64,000 nucleotides of DNA from Amborella trichopoda (Eukaryota > Streptophyta > Magnoliopsida > Amborellales > Amborellaceae): assembly GCF_000471905.2 (NCBI RefSeq), contig NW_006499751.1:2162142-2226141 (forward strand), given 5' to 3'. The notes under the pieces are model-generated. The model was not told the origin of the DNA and ran no database searches. It saw only the letters and a program-made list of their open reading frames with translations. Shown here in pieces: positions 58,195-64,000 of the stretch (its first letter is position 1; every line of letters begins with the position of its first letter). The position numbers and the translations under genes are program-made.

Positions 58195-61100
58195 TAGGTA
58201 TTCAAAAGAATGGGACTCAACGCGAAAATAGGCAAGATGGTCCAAACAAAATTCTAACTCTTTTTATTGCGGTAAAAATGAGTTACAATTTACAAACGGA
58301 ACCCATTACTGGGGAGGTTACAAGTCTCTTGCATTTGAGGATAAGAAGATGGTTACAAACCAAAGCTTGTACTTTTGCCCTTGCATCTGAAAGTAAGAGG
58401 ATGGTTACAGGCCAAAACAAATGCATGTCCCTTGAAAGGAAGGACCTTCTCGTGAAGAAGAAGCAAACCCACCAAAGGGAGGCCCTCATCATGAAGAAGA
58501 AGAAAACCCACGAAGGAAGTCCCTCTTCATGAAGAAGCAGCAAAACCACTTGGAGTGCTAACTTTAATTCATCCGATATGTAAGAGGATGGTTATAGGCC
58601 AGAAGAATAAGCACAACCACTCTAAGTAGTTAGCTTTAGTCTATCCGACGTGTATGTCAAACATACAAGCCAGATACTTCATCTGACGTGTGTATTGAAC
58701 ATACGACGCAAGATTCATTCGACGTGTATATCAAACATACAAGGTGGGCTGCCCTGGCAAGGAACTCGCCTATGACCGAAAGCATGCGCTGTTCACGGTG
58801 GATGCCCTTCCACAAAACAACATGAACCTCACTGTTGTGCTGGAGGATTTGGCTTTCAACAGGTACCACAAGCCATGCCACATCCTTCACCACTTTTTGC
58901 CAGCCCAAGAATATCGTCTTACATAGCTCATCGTCGAGTGCCTCAAATCCCCCACATAACTTACTACCACAAGCGAGCATCACTCTCCGCACCATGATAG
59001 GCCACACGTGCTGACGAGCGCTGACTGAAGGCAGCACCGGCTGTGTCCTCCAAAGGCTAATGCTGGTTGTGCTCCTAACCCTTAGGGCCGGTTGTCTTAG
59101 CATTCCAAATCATTAGCGTCGGTTGCCCCAACGCCAATTGCAATTCTGCTAGCGTCGACTCTGTCGCGACTGTTCACTTCCTGATGCCACCTCATTTTTC
59201 AAAGCTTAAGTTTTTGCACCTCTTTAATGGTCGCACAATTTTTGGAGGTAATAATACGCCTTCCCTATGACGGTTCACCTCCTGCAGTCATACGCCTTCC
59301 ATGACAGCCTACCTCTTGTGACCGTTCGTCTTCTGCTGGAACTTCTCATATACAATCGGAAACCCACTGAAAAAGTTTCCCGCCTATCTTTTTAGTCAAG
59401 ATGACACCAGAACCTCCCCAAAAAACTTTTGCAAACTTCTGCAAAAGTTCCTGAAACGTTCTGCAACACCACTAACAGTGTTAGAAAGTGGTAACAACCT
59501 CAGGAAACTCCTTAGAATACTTGAAAAAACTCTCAAGACCCGCGAAAATGCTTACCACTGCGTTTCCCGCCTCTTTCACCTCAAGAAAAATGCCACGATC
59601 GGAGCTCTTCCCTCCACCGAAAATTCCTCTGTGCTAAAAGATTTCTCTGCAACTTCACCAAATTCTCGGCAAGGTCTGCCCGCTGAAGGTCCTCCATGCA
59701 AAGACTGTTGGAATCCTATTGTCTGTAGAAAAACCTTCCCTGCAAAGCTTTTGCTGAAGTCCCACTACTCGTCGGAACTTCAACCAAGCGTTCTCTCCTC
59801 AAGGTTAAAGAAAACTTGTCCTTAAGGTTTTTTTTATCCTTCATGAAAATGAGGGAAAATGAGATTTTACCCCCTTATATAGACTACACTGCCCTTAAAT
59901 GCCCATCCATCTCTCATGGGCAGCCTAATGCCATGTCCCCAAGTGAGTCAAACCACCATCATACTCATTCCATGGCCTTCACAGACTGCCATCCATCACC
60001 ACCACGGTCAAGCTATATGATCTTAAGCCATGTTGCACGTCCAGGCCGCATGACATTAAACTGTTTCACACAGGTCCCGGAGGCATGACCTAAAACGCGG
60101 CTTCACACAAAAAAAAAAAATGCAAAAAATAACAGCCATGGTGTATACCTTAACAAGGGAACGCTATGAGTAAAACTGATAGATGGACATGGTCATGAAA
60201 CCATGAGTAAGAGAGTTTCGTGAATAAAATAAAACTGGGCACGGTGAAAACTCGAAAGGGCATCGTGAGTAAAAGTGGATAAAAAGAGTGGACATAGCTG
60301 AAAGGTTATGGGTAAAAGAGCCCCAAAATAAAAATAAGTTGATGAAAACCATCTCTACGATGTCGCTTTCTAAGTTCAAGTGAAAATCCATCAAGGACTC
60401 TTGGACCAATAAACAGGTTGATGCAGCACTCATCTCAACAGGTGGCTTCAGCCCTCACTCAAAAGAAGACAATCCCTGGTGTCATAAATACCAGGACTCC
60501 AAAAATATGATCTTCAAGGAAAAGATTCTGACAGCTTGAGTCCAGTTGCAAAAGGACTCGAAAGACAGAAGATTCGCCAAGATGGCAAGACAAGTCTCAT
60601 GAGGAAGAACATTATTCTAACGAGGTCACAAACACACTCTAAAAACAAACATTACAAAGGCAGAAAATTGACAAAGCAAGAGAACCTTCCAGAGACGTCA
60701 GCTCATCTAGTCGGTACGACCAGACCTTTGGGATCGGCTAATAGAACCTGCCCCCGATAGGACTCAGTAGACGAGACCTCAGTGGTACTCTAAGCGTCAA
60801 ACGCAAACCTAGTGTAGCAACAAACAGCGCCTACCAAAGCAAACCAATGAACCCAGACCAAATGGGAACGATGCCCTTCTACATGGCGCTCAATTGCCAA
60901 ACGGGCATGATTCTGACAAACGAGGTCCGTACAAAATCTTCAGATTCAGAATCACAAACAGTCGTCACGAAGGTGAGGCCTTCGATAAGATCCCTCAAAA
61001 AGTCTCTTCTCCCCCTAAAGTCTCCACGGACGGACCCACGAATAATTCCTCCCTATATATGAGTAGCTTAGTTACACCATTATGTGAATCTCCTAGGCAT

Positions 61101-61206
61101 TCACATGGTCTTGTGGCTAGGAAGAAAAAAATTAAAATCAGAAGGCAATTTTCCAAATGATTATCCTTCTCGCTTCTCTTGAAGCACAACACTCGGTGGG
61201 ACAATT
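58195..61206 (+). other. 3' non-coding region of Tat-3
   Basis: About 3 kb without coding signal. It holds a GAAGAAGAAG(C/A)AAACCCACC(A/G)AAGG repeat (58440-58555), a three-copy CGACGTGTAT-N-CAAACATAC array (58647-58740), a diverged GACCTTAAACT segment (60010-60100) and, from 59935, the block shared with Tat-1. It ends CTCGGTGGGACAATT|TG, equivalent to the sequence before the Tat-1 3' LTR. Confidence 0.75.
58640..58745. repeat. Three-copy array in the Tat-3 3' region
   Basis: GACGTGTAT(G/A)TCAAACATAC-type units at 58647, 58685 and 58721 (38- and 36-base spacing). GTGTAT and ATACA(C/A) are nearly complementary, so each can fold. Confidence 0.8.
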
Positions 61207-62510
61207 TGTTTGAACGTATTTTTTAGCACCTTGGTCCCTGGTAAAAAGCAGGTCAATAAAGCCTACAAAACAGTGGAAATTCTTGATAGTCTCATAATGT
61301 TCCCAAAACTAGGCAAGATCGTCATCAATACTTCAAAAGACCACCTGCCAAGTTTCACCGTGATCATACATGTCTAGGCAGTGAACCTAAATAAACCATT
61401 TCAGTGAAATCGGTCTCTAACACCCTGAAATGGACCTTGTAATTAGAGCTATACTTTTTATGTGTCAAACAGCTGTGGGACCACCTCCATTAGATCTGGC
61501 ACGGTCGAAAACCCCTATAGGTAAAGTTTCGGCATGATCGAGCACTCTAGGACAAAGTTATGGGTAAAAAACTAAAAAATCTAGGTTGCACACTATTCCC
61601 AAATGGCCTCACTCCATTAAAACACCATTAAAGGTGGTTGTTTTCACAGTCAAAGGCAGTCACTTTTGGGGCCTATATGTAACTCGTTCCAAGTCGGATC
61701 GCTCCTAAATTTAGTGAGAGTGTTCGTCTCATCAAGACGAACAATTCGATATGTGGTACGTCCCGTGACGACACCCGAGCAGAGAGAAAAACTAAATGAA
61801 AGTTGCTGATCCGTGAAGGAAGTTGCAGAAAATTCAGCAGCAGCACCCCTCGTTAGAGCAGCCAAATCACGACACTCGCATACCCGATCGACATGAAATC
61901 AATTGTATTAGGTGCATGAGGTCCGAGGCTATCTCTGGTCCGACCTTCGCATATGATGAACGGTTGGATTTCACACACGAAGGCATTAAAGATTCTGTAA
62001 ATTTCAGCCACCAGATGTCAAGATTCCAGCCAAAAACTCAAGACGATAAAATCTTCATCCAGACATGAAATCAAGCTACGTTCGTTGCAACATGATCATG
62101 ACGGCATGCTCAGTGTGTTTCAATGAAGAAATAATAAAAAAACATTAAAGGAGAAGCACACAATTGATCTGAAGTTTTCAAGATTCAAGAAAATTTCAAG
62201 TCTCATGATCGTGGTTCGAAACACGATCCATGGCTCAAAATTAGTATCAAAAAGATCGCCATGTCGAGCCTTACAAGAAAGCAATAATCTTTCAATCAAA
62301 CGAGCATCATAACGACCTTGGATCAACTATAGAAGATCACACAAGTTCTCGGGCAGCTGCACGGACTGTTTTGAAATTCCACACATTGTTCGGTAGGGGC
62401 AAGACAGTTATTTTGTACCTATTTTTAAAATTTCTTTAAATTCAATTAAATTGTAATTATCTTCAATTTTAGGTAGTTTTTTGGTATACACCCATGTTTT
62501 AGCCCAATTC

Positions 62511-62520
62511 TATATAAATA
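62511..62520 (+). promoter_or_regulatory. TATA box, 3' LTR of Tat-3
   Basis: TATATAAATA in the shared CACCCATGTTTTAGCCCAATTC context. Confidence 0.6.
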
Positions 62521-62569
62521 GGCACTACGTCATTGTACAAAAAATGGATTCATTATTCTTGGATCAATC

Positions 62570-62575
62570 AATAAA
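62570..62575 (+). terminator. Poly(A) signal in the 3' LTR of Tat-3
   Basis: AATAAA about 50 bases past the TATA box, matching the copy at 48512 in the 5' LTR. Confidence 0.45.
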
Positions 62576-63018
62576 ATTTTGATTTCTTGCTTGAGTTGGT
62601 GAGTACGTCTTGGAGAGAGAGAGAGGAGAGAGAAGAAAAGGTCCAGTACCCTTTGAGAAAGCAACCTTCTCTCTCCTCCCCTCTTTCTCTCTCCTCCTCT
62701 ATTTCTCTCTCCTCCCTTCTTTTCTCTCTCCTCTCTCTTTCTCTGTCCTCCACTTTTTTCTCTCTCCTCTCTCTCGTCTTTATCTCCTTCTCTCTTCTTT
62801 TCTCTCTCTTCTTGTCTCTCTCTCTTTTCTCTCTCTTCTTATCTCGATCTCTCTTTCTCTCTCATCCTCTCTTCTCATCATTATCTCTTTCTCTCTCCCC
62901 TCTTCTTATCTTTACCTCTTTCTCTCTCATCTTCTCTTCTCATCTTTATCTCGTTCTCTCTCATCTTCTCTTCTCATCTTTATCTCTTTCTCCCTCATCT
63001 TCTCTTCTCGTCTTTATC

Positions 63019-64000
63019 TGTCACACCCCAAGATTTACAATATAGATATTCCTAAGATGTGACAGTCAAAACATATATACATCTCTTGATAGGACAAATT
63101 TACAGTGGCGAGATCTTACAAAGTAACAAAAGAAAGCTAGCACAGCAACAATATCTTCCAAGGTTGATCTTGACGAGCACTCAAAATGAAATCGCAGTTA
63201 TCCTGAAAAATGTTTACCATAGTTTGATGAGTTTGGCTACTCAGTAAGTGATCATCATGGTCCTAAAAATAATCATGATTGAAAGATATCAATATTTTCA
63301 AAAAGGAAATCTATTAACAGAAATGCATTAACAGTTTCACTTTCATAAATGCATAATTAAGTATAATCTGAATAATTGAAATGCATAAAACATTTTAACG
63401 GCAATGCATAATTCAAAGGATTTCACAAATTACCCTACTGGCGTCCCAAGTAGGTCACCAATATACCCCATCAGTGTCCTGATGGGTCCACTTAATCCCT
63501 ATCGCCGTCCCAGATAGGTCCACTTAATCCATGTAGGTCCACTTATACCTCACCGGCGTACCGGATGAGTCCACTTAATCCCTACCGGCGTCCCAGAAAG
63601 GTCCACTTATACCTGACCGGCAAACCAGATGAGTCCACTTGCATACTTAAAGTATTTCTAAATCTCTTTAAACATTCGAAAGCAGTAATATCATGTACTC
63701 AACATATCACTGAAATTATTAATATGAATTTCACTGAAACCATTAATAACAATCACTATCAATAACATTTCTAAAATAACCAGTCAAATATTTTGGGCTC
63801 AAATGAAGAAAGGTAGAAAAACTCGTATAGAGATTCACGAATACATAATTATCACAATTTATGGGATGTCAATTCGCAAATGAACATTTCACAAACAATG
63901 CTATAATCAAATGCAAAAATATCAGTTTTCAAATAATAAGGCAGTCATTTGCACATGAAATTTACAATGTCTAAATATTCAAAAACGGTAGAAAGAAATC
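63019..64000 (-). mobile_element. 3' LTR end of a minus-strand LTR retrotransposon, running off the window
   Basis: TGTCACACCCC on the plus strand is the reverse complement of an LTR end GGGGTGTGACA, like the GGGGTCGTGACA end of the Tekay-like LTR at 39963. Read on the minus strand it contains CACTTACTGAGTAGCC near 63245, comparable to CTTACTGGGCTTTATAG at 25970, and a hairpin array. Because the CA end faces left, the element body lies to the right, outside the window. The target flank at the left is TTATC. Lineage: probably the same broad Gypsy group as the Tekay-like element. Confidence 0.7.
63428..63645. repeat. Hairpin array in the minus-strand LTR
   Basis: Six units of about 32-42 bases, each an imperfect inverted repeat followed by a GTCCACTTAATCC/GTCCACTTATACC spacer. 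Examples are CCTACTGGCGTCCCAAGTAGG, CCCATCAGTGTCCTGATGGG, CCTATCGCCGTCCCAGATAGG and CTCACCGGCGTACCGGATGAG. Stem sequences differ between units but usually still pair. Confidence 0.88.

Larger units (their letters stand above)
47148..63018 (+). mobile_element. Tat-3: near-complete Tat-lineage LTR retrotransposon with two RNase H domains
   Basis: 5' LTR 47148-50502, primer site, gag (50606-53560), RT, RNase H, a second RNase H of archaeal type, integrase, about 3 kb of 3' non-coding sequence and a 3' LTR from 61207 that is cut at 63018. The extra RNase H after the normal one is the diagnostic trait of the Tat branch (Tat, Ogre, Grande and relatives). All coding parts carry stops and shifts. Its flank at the left is CCACC (47143-47147). 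Confidence 0.9.
61207..63018 (+). repeat. 3' LTR of Tat-3, interrupted
   Basis: Starts TGTTTGAACGTATTTTTTAG and follows the 5' LTR (47148) through the promoter and into the CT-rich tract. It stops at TCGTCTTTATC (63018), whereas the 5' LTR continues past the same words at 48913. The break is the insertion of a minus-strand element. By eye the two LTRs differ by roughly one base in eight near their starts. Confidence 0.87.

Overview
The window looks like repeat-rich plant nuclear DNA. It is AT-rich and holds one intron-containing plant gene. The rest is mostly decayed retrotransposons of types known from flowering plants: RNase H-bearing L1-type LINEs and long Ty3/Gypsy LTR elements of the chromovirus (Tekay/Del-like) and Tat (Ogre/Tat-like) lineages. 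The species cannot be named from the sequence. No rRNA, tRNA, CRISPR array or bacterial gene was seen.

Layout. Bases 1-1160 are AT-rich, non-coding DNA. A dead L1-type LINE (ORF1, endonuclease, RT, zf-RVT and RNase H remnants) fills about 1160-7515 and runs into a degenerate TCTC/AAAATTTT minisatellite (7515-8420). The only gene I regard as intact lies on the minus strand at 11602-17054. It has five exons with clean GT-AG junctions and would encode a 424-residue plastid-type sodium/bile-acid symporter-family protein, most like BASS3. An AT-rich intergenic stretch (17.4-20.8 kb) carries a 405-base inverted-repeat MITE flanked by TA.

From about 20.8 kb to the end the DNA is a stack of insertions inside insertions. 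A second LINE relic (20818-22185) abuts a long LTR of a Tekay/Del-like element. That LTR is split at 26337/39892 by a Tat-type element (Tat-1, 26338-39886, 5-base target duplication GCTAC). Tat-1 has gag remnants but no pol, and itself carries a 1173-base hAT-like element (8-base target duplication CTTTAAAC). The Tekay-like element resumes at 39892 with its LTR end, a tRNA-Met-type primer binding site, gag and protease, and is cut in early RT by Tat-2 (41795). The gag of Tat-2 is cut at 46864 by another Tat LTR, which is cut after 284 bases by Tat-3 (47148). Tat-3 is the most complete copy: LTR, tRNA-Arg-type primer site, gag, RT, RNase H, a second archaeal-type RNase H, integrase, a long 3' non-coding region, and a 3' LTR. 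That 3' LTR is cut at 63018/63019 by the 3' LTR of an unrelated minus-strand element running off the window.

How the parts relate. All retroelement reading frames are broken by stops and frameshifts, and both readable RT catalytic boxes are altered, so none looks autonomous now. The most unusual features are non-coding. Tandem arrays with hairpin-forming units occur inside two different LTRs, with paired base changes in the stems. The Tat LTRs carry different minisatellites (38-base and 47-base units) in otherwise related LTRs. The pol-less Tat-1 keeps the same 3' non-coding region as the pol-bearing Tat-3. I did not find evidence for a new enzymatic or defence system.
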